A model generated the notes under the pieces. That model had not been told where the DNA came from, did no database searches, and saw nothing but the letters and a program-made list of their open reading frames with translations. This document shows positions 46,269-54,958 of a stretch of 64,000 nucleotides of DNA, in pieces. Both the position numbers and the translations under genes were made by a program. Numbering within the stretch: position 1 is the first letter of the stretch; each line of letters starts with the position of its first letter. The stretch spans positions 62,001-126,000 of the forward strand of contig CP071065.1 of NCBI GenBank assembly GCA_017164015.1. Reading direction: 5' to 3'. The stretch is from Nostoc sp. UHCC 0702 (GTDB lineage Bacteria; Cyanobacteriota; Cyanobacteriia; Cyanobacteriales; Nostocaceae).

Positions 46269-47609
46269 TCACCCCAGCAACTCTTCTCCTATAGTCGGAT
46301 GAATGCCAATTGTTTCATCTAAATCTTCCTTGGTAATGCCCTGACGAATTGCTACCCCAAGACTTTGAATAATATCAGCTGCGTGTTCACCCACCATATG
46401 AGCGCCTAAAACTTGCTCAGAATCGCCATTTACTACTAATTTAATTGTGGCTTGCTCATCGTATTCAGTTAGCTGATACAATAGTGGTCGGAAGTGGTGA
46501 ATATAGCATTTCACAGTTTCACCAAATTTTTCCCGCGCTTTAGCCTCCGTCATGCCTACACTAGCAGCTTCCGGACGGGAAAAAACAGCAGAAGGTATAT
46601 AATCATAATTCAGTTTTTGCGGCTTGTTACCAAACAGTGTATTGGCTACAGCAACACCTTCCGCCTTCGCAACTGGAGTTAATTGCATTACTTTGATGCA
46701 GTCACCTACAGCAAAAATATTTTCTTGGGTCGTGCGGTTGTATGCATCGACTTTGATTGCACCTCGTTCACCAAGTTCAACTTTGACTTTTTCTAAACCG
46801 AGATTCTCAGTACTGGGAGTGTAACCTGTGGCAACCAAAATGGTCTCTGCGGGAATGATTTCTTGAAATTTGCCAGTAGTGCTTAAGAGCAAACCATCAT
46901 CACAAAGCGTAATTTTTTGAGCATTGCTGTTAGTCAAAAACCGAATTCCCCGTTTGCTTAAGCCTTGTTGCACACCAGAACGGATCTCATCATCAAAACC
47001 TGATAAAATCATGGCATCATGTTCGATTACCGTAACTTCGCATCCAAAAGCGTGCATGACGCTAGAAAATTCTGTGCCAATATAGCCACCACCAATAATT
47101 GCCAAACGTTTCGGCAGATAAGGCAACAGAAACATCTGACGGGATGTGATAGCGTATTCTATACCTCGAATGTCGGGCTTTGTAGTACGACCTCCTACGG
47201 CAATTACAATTTTGTCGGCTGTAACTTTACGTCCATCTAAATCTAAAGTGTGGGCATCGACAAAAGTAGCACGTTCCCGAATCAATTCAATTCCCGCTGT
47301 TTGCAACTGCTCAAGATAGGAGTGGTTAATCTGTTCGAGATGCTGATACACTGACTTCATAAATAATGTCCAGTCAAAGTACCGTTGACAGTTGCTCCAC
47401 CCGTAATAGTGCGCCATTTGATTATCCTTGGCAAAGTCAGCGGCGTAAACTATGAGTTTTTTGGGAATGCAACCGCGATTGACACAAGTACCACCGATGG
47501 TTTCTTGTTCAGCAATAGCGACACGCACACCGTAGCTAGCTGCTTTTTTAGCTGCTGCTAATCCCCCAGGACCAGCACCAATGACAAACAGGTCGTAATC
47601 AAATGCCAT
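46269..47609 (-). CDS. gor: glutathione-disulfide reductase-like flavoprotein
   Basis: A 446-residue pyridine nucleotide-disulfide oxidoreductase: FAD site Ile-Gly-Ala-Gly-Pro-Gly-Gly (residues 10-16), redox pair Gly-Gly-Thr-Cys-Val-Asn-Arg-Gly-Cys-Ile-Pro-Lys-Lys (about 39-51) and C-terminal His-Pro-Thr-Ile-Gly-Glu-Glu. These are the marks of glutathione reductase. The second nucleotide-binding site is Gly-Gly-Gly-Tyr-Ile-Gly-Thr-Glu followed by Val-Thr-Val-Ile-Glu-His; E. coli Gor has Val-Arg-Lys-His here to bind NADPH. The Glu in place of Arg suggests NADH might be used. It recycles GSSG or a related disulfide in the cytoplasm. Confidence 0.9.
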   Translation of the reverse strand: MAFDYDLFVIGAGPGGLAAAKKAASYGVRVAIAEQETIGGTCVNRGCIPKKLIVYAADFAKDNQMAHYYGWSNCQRYFDWTLFMKSVYQHLEQINHSYLEQLQTAGIELIRERATFVDAHTLDLDGRKVTADKIVIAVGGRTTKPDIRGIEYAITSRQMFLLPYLPKRLAIIGGGYIGTEFSSVMHAFGCEVTVIEHDAMILSGFDDEIRSGVQQGLSKRGIRFLTNSNAQKITLCDDGLLLSTTGKFQEIIPAETILVATGYTPSTENLGLEKVKVELGERGAIKVDAYNRTTQENIFAVGDCIKVMQLTPVAKAEGVAVANTLFGNKPQKLNYDYIPSAVFSRPEAASVGMTEAKAREKFGETVKCYIHHFRPLLYQLTEYDEQATIKLVVNGDSEQVLGAHMVGEHAADIIQSLGVAIRQGITKEDLDETIGIHPTIGEELLG

Positions 47610-47789
47610 AAAAATCTGTTCCTTATCAACTGTTTGGAAAGCAGAGCTATTTGATCCTTTATAGTTATTTAGTCAACATCTGAGCTACTGTCTTTGGATG
47701 GACAAAATGGTATGAAAACGCTCTGATACGTAACAGATTGCTGCTTTATTAGCAATTATCTACAAAACAAACAGCGATCGCAATCATTA

Positions 47790-48203
47790 ATGAGCATGAC
47801 AGAACAACCAACTCCTGAAGGAATTGAGGAAATACCCATAAATATTGCTGATACTAGTGCTATTCTAGCTTCATACTGGGAAGGAAGAAACTTTGCACAA
47901 GGTTTGAGCATTCCTCTGAATCGGGATTATCCGCCAGAACAACGGGACTGGATTTTTGAGAGATTTATCAGCCTACTCAATAGTAAAGACTGGCAAATCA
48001 GGCAACAGGCGATGGCGAGACTCAAAACAGCCATAGAAGCCGAAAATAGGCAAACCAACCGACAAACAGAACATTTACTAAATATTTTACAGGCGATCGC
48101 TCAGCAAGCAACTGTCACATCAGACATCTTTGAGGAGTTTTGCGACGAATTCAGCCACATAAAACGCTTGCTGCTTCATTGGATGAACCTCACCCCTCTA
48201 TAG
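47790..48203 (+). CDS. hypothetical protein
   Basis: A 137-residue acidic, helical protein that I do not recognise (Met-Ser-Met-Thr-Glu-Gln start). Residues 48-75 (Pro-Pro-Glu-Gln-Arg-Asp-Trp-Ile-Phe-Glu-Arg-Phe) and a later amphipathic helix suggest a protein-binding fold. The stop is 23 bases before the permease start, so it is probably co-transcribed with that gene. No function proposed. Confidence 0.6.
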   Translation: MSMTEQPTPEGIEEIPINIADTSAILASYWEGRNFAQGLSIPLNRDYPPEQRDWIFERFISLLNSKDWQIRQQAMARLKTAIEAENRQTNRQTEHLLNILQAIAQQATVTSDIFEEFCDEFSHIKRLLLHWMNLTPL

Positions 48204-48226
48204 CATCCGTTGAAAAAAATCAATTC

Positions 48227-49267
48227 ATGACAACTAACCGAATTCAACCAGGGCTATTACTCATTTTCTCACCACTAATCGCCATAGCATCTGCATTATT
48301 AGTTGGTGCAATTCTCATTTTACTTGCTGGGGCAAATCCCATCGCAGCATACACAGCCTTGTTTCAAGAATCCCTTTCTACCTACTTCGGATTTGGCAAC
48401 ACCCTTACCAAAATGACACCGCTATTATTCACTAGTTTAGGAGTGTTGGTAGCTTTGCGTGCAGGTCAATTTAATATCGGTGGCGAGGGACAAATTTATC
48501 TAGGTGCTTTGGGAAGTACTTTAATCGGGTTATATCTGCAAGGATTACCAGCTTTAATTCACATTCCTTTGGCGTTATTAGCAGGGTTTTTATTTGGTGC
48601 AATTTGGGGTTGGATTCCTGGTTATCTCAAAGCAATACGGGGAGTGAATGAGGTAATCACTACTTTGCTATTGAATTATATTGCCATGAATTTAGTTAGC
48701 TACTTGGTGCAAAATCCTCTGAAAGCACCGAATGCGCCTAGTGCTTATTCACCATTGATTGCTAAATCTGCCCAGTTACCAATTATTTTACCCCAGAGTC
48801 TTGCCCATGCAGGAATTTTATTGGCGTTAATGGTCGCCGGGATATTGTGGGTGTTGTTAGTGCGATCGCCTCTAGGATACCAAATCACCGCTGTCGGATT
48901 TAACTCGATTGCCGCCCGTTATGCTGGTATTTCCGTAGAACGTACCATCATGTTAGTAATGGCGTTAGCGGGTGGTTTAGCAGGGTTAGCGGGTGCATCT
49001 GAAGTGATGGGGTTGAAGTATCGGCTATTTGAACAAGTTTCACCAGGTTATGGATTTGATGCCATTGCGATCGCTTTTTTAAGTCGTGGTAGTGTTTTCG
49101 CTGTAGTATTGACTTCGCTATTTTTCGCAGCCCTTCGCAGTGGTGCTAACGTCATGCAACGCAGTGCTGGAGTACCCGTAACAGTGATTTACGCCATTCA
49201 AGGTTTGACTGTGCTATTTATTGCCGTTGCTTTGGCATTGGAATATCGGATCAAGGGTAAAGGTTAG
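48227..49267 (+). CDS. ABC transporter permease, nucleoside/simple sugar type
   Basis: The 346-residue integral membrane protein has about nine hydrophobic helices and the Gly-Gln-Phe-Asn-Ile-Gly-Gly-Glu-Gly-Gln-Ile string near residue 85, diagnostic of the BmpB/NupP/YufP permeases that import nucleosides or other simple sugars. Ile-Arg-Gly-Val-Asn-Glu-Val-Ile-Thr-Thr near 139 is the coupling region to the ATPase. The ATP-binding and binding-protein genes and the second permease are not within the window, at least not adjacent. ATG at 48227 is preferred because it avoids overlap with the upstream gene. The 3' end runs directly into heptamers. Confidence 0.88.
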   Translation: MTTNRIQPGLLLIFSPLIAIASALLVGAILILLAGANPIAAYTALFQESLSTYFGFGNTLTKMTPLLFTSLGVLVALRAGQFNIGGEGQIYLGALGSTLIGLYLQGLPALIHIPLALLAGFLFGAIWGWIPGYLKAIRGVNEVITTLLLNYIAMNLVSYLVQNPLKAPNAPSAYSPLIAKSAQLPIILPQSLAHAGILLALMVAGILWVLLVRSPLGYQITAVGFNSIAARYAGISVERTIMLVMALAGGLAGLAGASEVMGLKYRLFEQVSPGYGFDAIAIAFLSRGSVFAVVLTSLFFAALRSGANVMQRSAGVPVTVIYAIQGLTVLFIAVALALEYRIKGKG

Positions 49268-49554
49268 GGACTGGGGACTGGGGACTGGGGACTGGGGACT
49301 GGGGACTGGGGACTGGGGACTGGGGACTGGGGACTGGGGACTGGGGACTGGGGACTGGGGACTGGGGACTGGGGACTGGGGACTGGGGACTGGGGACTGG
49401 GGACTGGGGACTGGGGACTGGTGACTGGGGACTGGGGACTGGGGACTGGGGACTGGGGACTGGGGACTGGGGACTGGGGACTGGGGACTGGGGACTGGGG
49501 ACTGGGGACTGGGGACTGGGGACTGGGGACTGGTGACTGGTGACTGGTGACTGG
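49267..49554. repeat. GGGGACT heptamer array, about 41 units
   Basis: Nearly perfect 7-bp units over 288 bp, with GGTGACT variants only at one internal position and at the far end. It starts at the permease stop codon and separates that gene from convergent pheS. Regular runs of four G with 3-base spacers would form G-quadruplexes. It fills almost the full 354-bp gap. Confidence 0.95.
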
Positions 49555-49621
49555 GCAATTTTTTCTTAATACCCAGTCCCTAATCCCCGATACCCAATCC
49601 CCAATCCCTTTTAGTTATTGC

Positions 49622-50614
49622 TTAAAATTGCTGCAAAAACCGCAAATCACTGGCATACAGACGGCGAATATCGTCGATTTGGTGTAATACCATTGCAAAG
49701 CGTTCTACACCAAAACCAGCAGCAAACCCAGTATAAACTTCTGGGTCGTAACCTACAGCTTTGAGTACATTCGGATCGACCATGCCGCAACCCATGACTT
49801 CCAGCCAGCGACCATTCCATTGTAAATCCACTTCAGCGGATGGTTCTGTGAAGGGGAAATAACTGGCACGGAAGCGAATTGGCAAATCGCCAAACATTTC
49901 TTGTAAAAACACTTTAACAGTGCCTTTCAAGTCTGTAAAAGTCAGTCCCTCATCAATTGCTAAAAGTTCTATTTGATGGAAAACTGCGGAGTGAGTGGCA
50001 TCTACATTATCTCGCCGATAAACTCGTCCTGGGGCAACAACTCGGATGGGTGGTTCCTCTTTTTCCATGTAACGAATTTGTACCGATGAGGTATGAGTCC
50101 GTAACAAATTGCCATCTGGCAGGTAGAAAGTATCCTGCATATCACGGGCGGGGTGGTCAGGTGGGGTATTAAGAGCCTCAAAATTATAATAATCGGTTTC
50201 CATTTCTGGCCCTTCAGCTACGGTGTAGCCCATACCGACAAAGATATCCAGTGCCCGGTCAATTATACCATTAAGGGGATGAATGCGACCTTGGGGGCGG
50301 TAAATTCCCGCCATTGTCACATCCAAAGTTTCAGCTTCTAACTGTGCTTGAATTTGCGCTGCTTCTAGGGCGAGACGTTGCTGGTCTAAACTAGTTTGCA
50401 ACGACTCTTTAACTGTATTAGCGATCGCCCCAATTTTCGGGCGTTCCTCTGCACTCATCTGCCCCATGCTTCGCAACAGCGCCCCCAGTTCCCCCTTCTT
50501 ACCTAGATAGCTAACTCGGAGTTCCTCTAGTCGTTCTAGGGTATCAGCGGCAGCGATCGCTTTTTCTCCTTCCTGACGCAGTGCTAAAAGTTGAGCCTCT
50601 AAATTGCTAGTCAT
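49622..50614 (-). CDS. pheS: phenylalanine-tRNA ligase alpha subunit
   Basis: A 330-residue class II synthetase subunit charging tRNA-Phe with PheT. An N-terminal coiled coil (1-90) is followed by the catalytic domain: Gly-Pro-Glu-Met-Glu-Thr-Asp near 135, motif 2 with Gly-Arg-Val-Tyr-Arg-Arg-Asp near 195 and motif 3 with Gly-Phe-Gly-Val-Glu-Arg near 304. Length and motifs are normal. pheT is not adjacent, which is usual in cyanobacteria. The start ATG lies within AGTCATT heptamers that continue upstream. Confidence 0.95.
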   Translation of the reverse strand: MTSNLEAQLLALRQEGEKAIAAADTLERLEELRVSYLGKKGELGALLRSMGQMSAEERPKIGAIANTVKESLQTSLDQQRLALEAAQIQAQLEAETLDVTMAGIYRPQGRIHPLNGIIDRALDIFVGMGYTVAEGPEMETDYYNFEALNTPPDHPARDMQDTFYLPDGNLLRTHTSSVQIRYMEKEEPPIRVVAPGRVYRRDNVDATHSAVFHQIELLAIDEGLTFTDLKGTVKVFLQEMFGDLPIRFRASYFPFTEPSAEVDLQWNGRWLEVMGCGMVDPNVLKAVGYDPEVYTGFAAGFGVERFAMVLHQIDDIRRLYASDLRFLQQF

Positions 50615-51105
50615 TAGTTATTAGTCAATAGTCATTAGTCAATAATCATTAGTCCAAAATTTTGGACTGCCCGACAAATAATCTTAGTAGTATGCCATTA
50701 ATAAATCAAAGACAATAGTCAACCAAAAGACTGAAGTATGTACATGCGCTGTGTAAGCTTGCTGTTCACAGTTTACCTTTGGCGTTGCCGCAGGCTAGGT
50801 TAGGGTAGGATAAAAGCTGAAATTACCCCATCCACTTTGGAATAGGGGTTTGAGTGGTAAAAAACTTGATCTTTTCGTGCATCAGGGGTCAAATACACAC
50901 GGAAATTTTTATGATTCATCGTTTATCCTAGCTTCCGGCAAGCCGCCCAGAAGGCGTCTACACACTTGAGAATTTTTTGGTTAAAACCACACCTCTTTTT
51001 ACCAGTTTATAGGCAATTGAACATCTGAGTATGTTTTTTGTGGTTAGCTTGTGACATTGGCCATTGACTATTGACTATTGACTGTTGACTATTAACTTTT
51101 TGCAC
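50612..51105. other. intergenic region with AGTCATT and ATTGACT heptamers
   Basis: At 50612-50660 AGTCATT/AGTCAAT units surround the pheS start; at 51060-51097 five ATTGACT units precede surE. Between them are GCCGCAGGC- and CCGGCAAGCCG-type small palindromes of a kind common in this genome type. No gene is seen. Confidence 0.6.
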
Positions 51106-51903
51106 ATGAAATTACTCATTAGCAATGATGACGGTATTTCTGCTTTAGGTATTCGTACTTTAGCTAACTGCTTGGCAGAAGCAGGTCATGATGTTACCGT
51201 AGTTTGTCCAGATCGCGAACGGTCTGCAACAGGACATGGACTAACCCTCCACCAGCCGATTCGCGCCGAAATTGTCGAGTCACTTTTTCACCCCGCCGTC
51301 AAAGCTTGGGCTTGTGATGGCACTCCTTCAGACTGTGTGAAATTGGCACTGTGGGCTTTGCTAGAGTCGCCACCTGATTTAGTTCTCTCTGGCATTAATC
51401 ATGGTGCAAATTTAGGAACTGAAATCCTCTATTCCGGTACTGTTTCTGCTGCCATGGAAGGACTAATCGAAGGCATTCCCAGCATAGCCCTGAGTCTTAC
51501 CAGTCATAAATCTAAAGACTTTCAACCTGCTGCTCAATTTGCCAAAATCTTAGTAGAGCAACTGGCAATACAACCTCTACCAGATTTAATGTTGCTCAAC
51601 GTTAATGTTCCATCTGTCAAGTGGGAAGAAATTACTGGTGTGACGCTGACGCGTCAAGGAGTGCGCCGTTATGTTGATGTTTTTGACAAGCGGGTCGATC
51701 CTCGTGGTAAAACATATTACTGGTTAACTGGAGAAGTTTTAGAAGAGGTGGAACCACCAGAAGGTTTAAACCTACCACACGATGTCCCTATTGATGTACA
51801 TGTCATCCGTAAAAACTACATTAGTGTCACGCCATTGCACTACAATCTTACCTATGCCACTGGACTGGAGCAATTATCTAATTGGAAATTCCATTTTCCT
51901 TAA
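51106..51903 (+). CDS. surE: 5'/3'-nucleotidase SurE
   Basis: A 265-residue phosphatase acting on nucleoside monophosphates. The metal-binding Ser-Asn-Asp-Asp-Gly is at residues 6-10, with Asp-Arg-Glu-Arg-Ser-Ala-Thr-Gly near 40 and Gly-Ile-Asn-His-Gly-Ala-Asn-Leu-Gly near 100, all complete. ATG 51106 was chosen because the SurE core begins there; an earlier in-frame start adds seven residues of repeat-encoded sequence. Its length is normal. Located on the plus strand with no partner gene. Confidence 0.93.
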   Translation: MKLLISNDDGISALGIRTLANCLAEAGHDVTVVCPDRERSATGHGLTLHQPIRAEIVESLFHPAVKAWACDGTPSDCVKLALWALLESPPDLVLSGINHGANLGTEILYSGTVSAAMEGLIEGIPSIALSLTSHKSKDFQPAAQFAKILVEQLAIQPLPDLMLLNVNVPSVKWEEITGVTLTRQGVRRYVDVFDKRVDPRGKTYYWLTGEVLEEVEPPEGLNLPHDVPIDVHVIRKNYISVTPLHYNLTYATGLEQLSNWKFHFP

Positions 51904-52251
51904 ATTACTTGACAGCAATTCTCAGATGAATCAAATATACAAAATAGGGGCATTGGGCATTGGGAATTGGGCATGGTACTTAGAAATTAGAAGTTATTTC
52001 TCCCTCATCTCCCACCTGCTCCCTTGCTCCCCTGCTCCCCTGCTTCTTTCCCAATACCTAGTACCCAGTCACCAGTCCCCAATCTACTGGTAAGGCGCAA
52101 AACATAGTTACATGCATCACAGCAAAATATAGGCTATAAAGACTATAAAGTAGAATTACTCTCGATATTAGCGATATACGTATGCTGAGAAATTATAAGG
52201 TAATTGCCTTGTAGTACATCACCTACGTTTATACAATTGAGCCACATAGGG

Positions 52252-52304
52252 TATGCTGTTTTACCAATAAACATAGATTTTACCAAATGTGGTAAGACAG
52301 CATA
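52252..52304 (+). promoter_or_regulatory. inverted repeat upstream of MBL hydrolase
   Basis: TATGCTGTTTTACCA (52252) and TGGTAAGACAGCATA (52290) match at 14 of 15; a second TTTTACCA lies at 52278 between them, giving overlapping alternative hairpins. It may be an operator or an attenuator-like leader 62 bases before the gene. The rest of the 463-bp gap has short GGGCATT and CCCCTGCT repeats. Confidence 0.4.
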
Positions 52305-52366
52305 GACTTAACAAAGCAAGTAACATTTTGTTGTCGATCGCCCGCTCAGTCCAGCAAGCAACACCC

Positions 52367-53263
52367 ATGTCCAGGATCAAGAACCAATTTACCGTACAAT
52401 TTTGGGGCGTTCGCGGCAGCATCCCCAGTCCAGGACCACACACCGTTCGTTATGGTGGTAATACCCCTTGCGTAGAGATGCAAGTGGGCGATAAACGCTT
52501 AATTTTCGATGGTGGTACAGGACTGCATGTTTTGGGGCAATCTTTATTGCGCCAGATGCCGATAGAAGCTCATATATTTTTTACCCACTCACACTGGGAT
52601 CACATGCAGGGGTTTCCTTTCTTTGTGCCAGGGTTTGCCAAAGGAAATCACTTTCATATTTATGGGGCGATCGCTCCTGATGGTTCTACCATAGAACAGC
52701 GACTCAACGACCAGATGCTCCACCCCAATTTTCCTGTGCCCTTGCAAATCATGCAGGCAAATTTGAATTTTTACAACATTGAACCAGGGCAACCAATACA
52801 GATCAATGACATTACTATAGAAACGGCATCGCTCAACCATCCGGGTGAAGCTGTAGGATATCGAATCAATTGGCTTGGTGGTGCTGCTGCTTACATTACG
52901 GATACAGAACATTTTCCTGATAAAGTGGATGAAAATGTCCTATGGCTATCTCGCAACGCCGATATCCTCATCTATGATTCTACTTATACCGATGAGGAAT
53001 ATTATTCACCAAAATCTCCCAAAATTGGCTGGGGACATTCAACCTGGCAAGAAGCTGTGAAACTGGCTAAAGCCGCTAATGTCAAAACTTTAGTAATTTA
53101 TCACCACGATCCCGCTCACAATGATGACTTTTTGGATTCTGTAGGAGAACAAGCAGCTGAGCAATTTCCCGGTGCAATCATGGCACGGGAAGGAATGATT
53201 CTCCAAGTTCCTACCTCAGTTCCCTTATCAGAATCTTTTCCTGTCAGCAAGTTTTCTGTGTAA
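52367..53263 (+). CDS. metallo-beta-lactamase-fold hydrolase
   Basis: From the ATG at 52367 the product has 298 residues. Thr-His-Ser-His-Trp-Asp-His-Met-Gln-Gly near 70-79 is the HxHxDH zinc motif. Further ligands are His in Ser-Leu-Asn-His-Pro-Gly near 150, Asp in Tyr-Ile-Thr-Asp-Thr-Glu near 172 and His in Tyr-His-His-Asp-Pro near 247. The motifs suggest a phosphodiesterase or RNase Z-like hydrolase, as in other PhnP-like cyanobacterial proteins. The N-terminal part begins Gln-Phe-Trp-Gly-Val-Arg-Gly-Ser-Ile-Pro, typical for this group. Substrate unknown. Confidence 0.88.
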   Translation: MSRIKNQFTVQFWGVRGSIPSPGPHTVRYGGNTPCVEMQVGDKRLIFDGGTGLHVLGQSLLRQMPIEAHIFFTHSHWDHMQGFPFFVPGFAKGNHFHIYGAIAPDGSTIEQRLNDQMLHPNFPVPLQIMQANLNFYNIEPGQPIQINDITIETASLNHPGEAVGYRINWLGGAAAYITDTEHFPDKVDENVLWLSRNADILIYDSTYTDEEYYSPKSPKIGWGHSTWQEAVKLAKAANVKTLVIYHHDPAHNDDFLDSVGEQAAEQFPGAIMAREGMILQVPTSVPLSESFPVSKFSV

Positions 53264-53638
53264 AGGTTGCGAAGGAAGCGATTATCAATTTTAGATTAGA
53301 TTGGTGATCGAGAGCTGTTGGCGAAAGAGCGTACCTCACGGTTACGCCGCAATAACAGGAGGAAACGCTGTGTGGGCATGGGGAGATGGGGAGTTCTTGA
53401 GCAGGGGAGCAGGGGAGATGAGGGAGATGAGGAAGATGAGGGAGATGTGGTTCGACTTCGCTCACCAACCGGGAGATGAGGGAGAAATAACTTTTAATTC
53501 CCAATTCTCAATTTCCAATGCCCCATGCCCAATCCCCAATTCCCAATTCCCAATGCCCCATTCCCAATTCCTCAAAGCGGCTGACGGTAAGGTAGCTTGT
53601 GGCTAATGGCTAAATAAACCTAAAATCCCAGAATCCAC
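53264..53638. other. intergenic region with GGGAGATGAG and AATTCCC repeats
   Basis: Bases 53379-53470 are purine-rich (AGATGAGGGAG units) and 53490-53570 are AATTCCCAATTCC-type heptamers or octamers. No credible gene. Confidence 0.7.
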
Positions 53639-54721
53639 GTGCTAAATTTGTCTCAAAATGGATGTTCTGTGTGGGTTGCTTCTTCGACTCAATTGGCTTT
53701 AACACCAACTGCTGTGGCTCTTGGCAAGTTTGATGGTGTGCATCTTGGTCATCACAGAGTCATTCAGCCAGTTTTACACGCTGGTGGTCAGTTGTCAGTA
53801 GGAAAGGCGCAAGGCTTTGCGCCCGTGCAGCAGTCAAATGAAAATCAACAGCTGACTACTGAGCTTGGAGGACTGACAAATAAAGAACATACATACTCGA
53901 CAGTTGTCACCTTTCATCCCCACCCACAGGAGTTTTTTACAGGGCAACCCCGTGCTTTGTTAACACCGCTGGATGAAAAAGTTGAAAAATTGCGATCGCT
54001 TGGAGTAGAACAACTAGTCCTACTGCCCTTCGACAAGGAATTATCTGCTTTGTCTCCTGAAGAGTTCGTAGAAAAGATTCTAGTGCAACAACTGCAATGT
54101 CAGCGAATTAGTGTTGGGCAAGATTTTTGTTTTGGCAAACAGCGCCGTGGTACTGCTAGGGATTTGCAACTACTCGCCGCCAAGTACGATATCCCTGTCA
54201 CCATTGTTCCGTTACAAACTTATACAGACACTGCTCCCAGCCAGGAGATTCCCATCAGCACTTCATTGATCCGCCATTCCCTAGAAAGTGGTGACATCAA
54301 AAATGCTAACCTCCTACTAGGATGCCCCTACACCCTCATTGGCGTTGTCGTTCAAGGTCAACAGCTAGGCAGAACCATTGGTTTTTCTACCGCCAACCTC
54401 CAATTACCAAACAACAAGTTTATACCTCGTCAAGGTGTTTATGCTGTGCGCGTTGACATTTTGAGCGACACGTCAGATACTACCGTGGCTCAAAACTTAG
54501 GTGTGATGAATATAGGCAATCGTCCTACAGTAAATGGTACTGAATCATCTGTGGAAGTACATCTGTTAGATTGGTCTGGTGATTTGTATGGACAAAAATT
54601 GGCTGTGCAGCTAGTCGAATTTTTGCGACCTGAACATAAATTTCCTTCTCTTGAAGCCCTAAAAACACAAATTCAACTTGACTGTACTGTTGCTAGAGAA
54701 ATTCTCACTGCTGAGTGCTGA
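53639..54721 (+). CDS. ribF: bifunctional riboflavin kinase/FAD synthetase
   Basis: A 360-residue enzyme making FMN and FAD. The N-terminal adenylyltransferase has Leu-Gly-Lys-Phe-Asp-Gly-Val-His-Leu-Gly-His near residue 28 and Gln-Asp-Phe-Cys-Phe-Gly near 161. The C-terminal kinase has Gly-Arg-Thr-Ile-Gly-Phe-Ser-Thr-Ala-Asn near 243 and Asn-Ile-Gly-Asn-Arg-Pro-Thr near 288. The start is GTG. Residues about 47-84, between Pro-Val-Leu and the conserved Thr-Val-Val-Thr-Phe-His-Pro-His-Pro, form an extra Gln/Gly-rich insertion that explains the large size. The stop codon lies in a GCTGAGT heptamer run. Confidence 0.92.
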   Translation: MLNLSQNGCSVWVASSTQLALTPTAVALGKFDGVHLGHHRVIQPVLHAGGQLSVGKAQGFAPVQQSNENQQLTTELGGLTNKEHTYSTVVTFHPHPQEFFTGQPRALLTPLDEKVEKLRSLGVEQLVLLPFDKELSALSPEEFVEKILVQQLQCQRISVGQDFCFGKQRRGTARDLQLLAAKYDIPVTIVPLQTYTDTAPSQEIPISTSLIRHSLESGDIKNANLLLGCPYTLIGVVVQGQQLGRTIGFSTANLQLPNNKFIPRQGVYAVRVDILSDTSDTTVAQNLGVMNIGNRPTVNGTESSVEVHLLDWSGDLYGQKLAVQLVEFLRPEHKFPSLEALKTQIQLDCTVAREILTAEC

Positions 54722-54956
54722 GTGCTGAGTGCTGAGTGGGAACACTGTAGATAGGGTATTGGGAATTGGTAATTGGGAATTGGTAATTGGGAATTGGGAA
54801 TTGGTAATTGGTAATTGGTAATTGGTAAAACTCTTATCTAGTCCCCAGTCCCTAATCCCCAGTCCCCAGTCCCCAGTCCCTAATCCCCAGTCCCCAGTCC
54901 CCAGTCCCCAGTCCCCAGTCCCCAGTCCCCAGTCCCCAGTCCCCAGTCCCCACATT
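54709..54956. repeat. GCTGAGT, TTGGTAA(T) and CCCCAGT repeats between ribF and moxR
   Basis: Four GCTGAGT units begin in the last ribF codons; GGTAATTGGGAATT-like units follow to 54830; about 16 CCCCAGT units (54838-54954) end six bases before the moxR start. No Shine-Dalgarno sequence is visible for moxR. Confidence 0.9.
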
Positions 54957-54958
54957 GC

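Noticed and set aside
49214..49558. Long open frames of Pro-Ser-Pro-Gln and Gly-Thr-Gly-Asp-Trp across the GGGGACT array
   Set aside because: Seven-base repeats lacking stops are open in all frames; no gene features.
53301..53606. Frame before ribF
   Set aside because: Consists of repeat-derived residues (Gly-Glu-Met-Arg, Phe-Pro-Ile) without family pattern.
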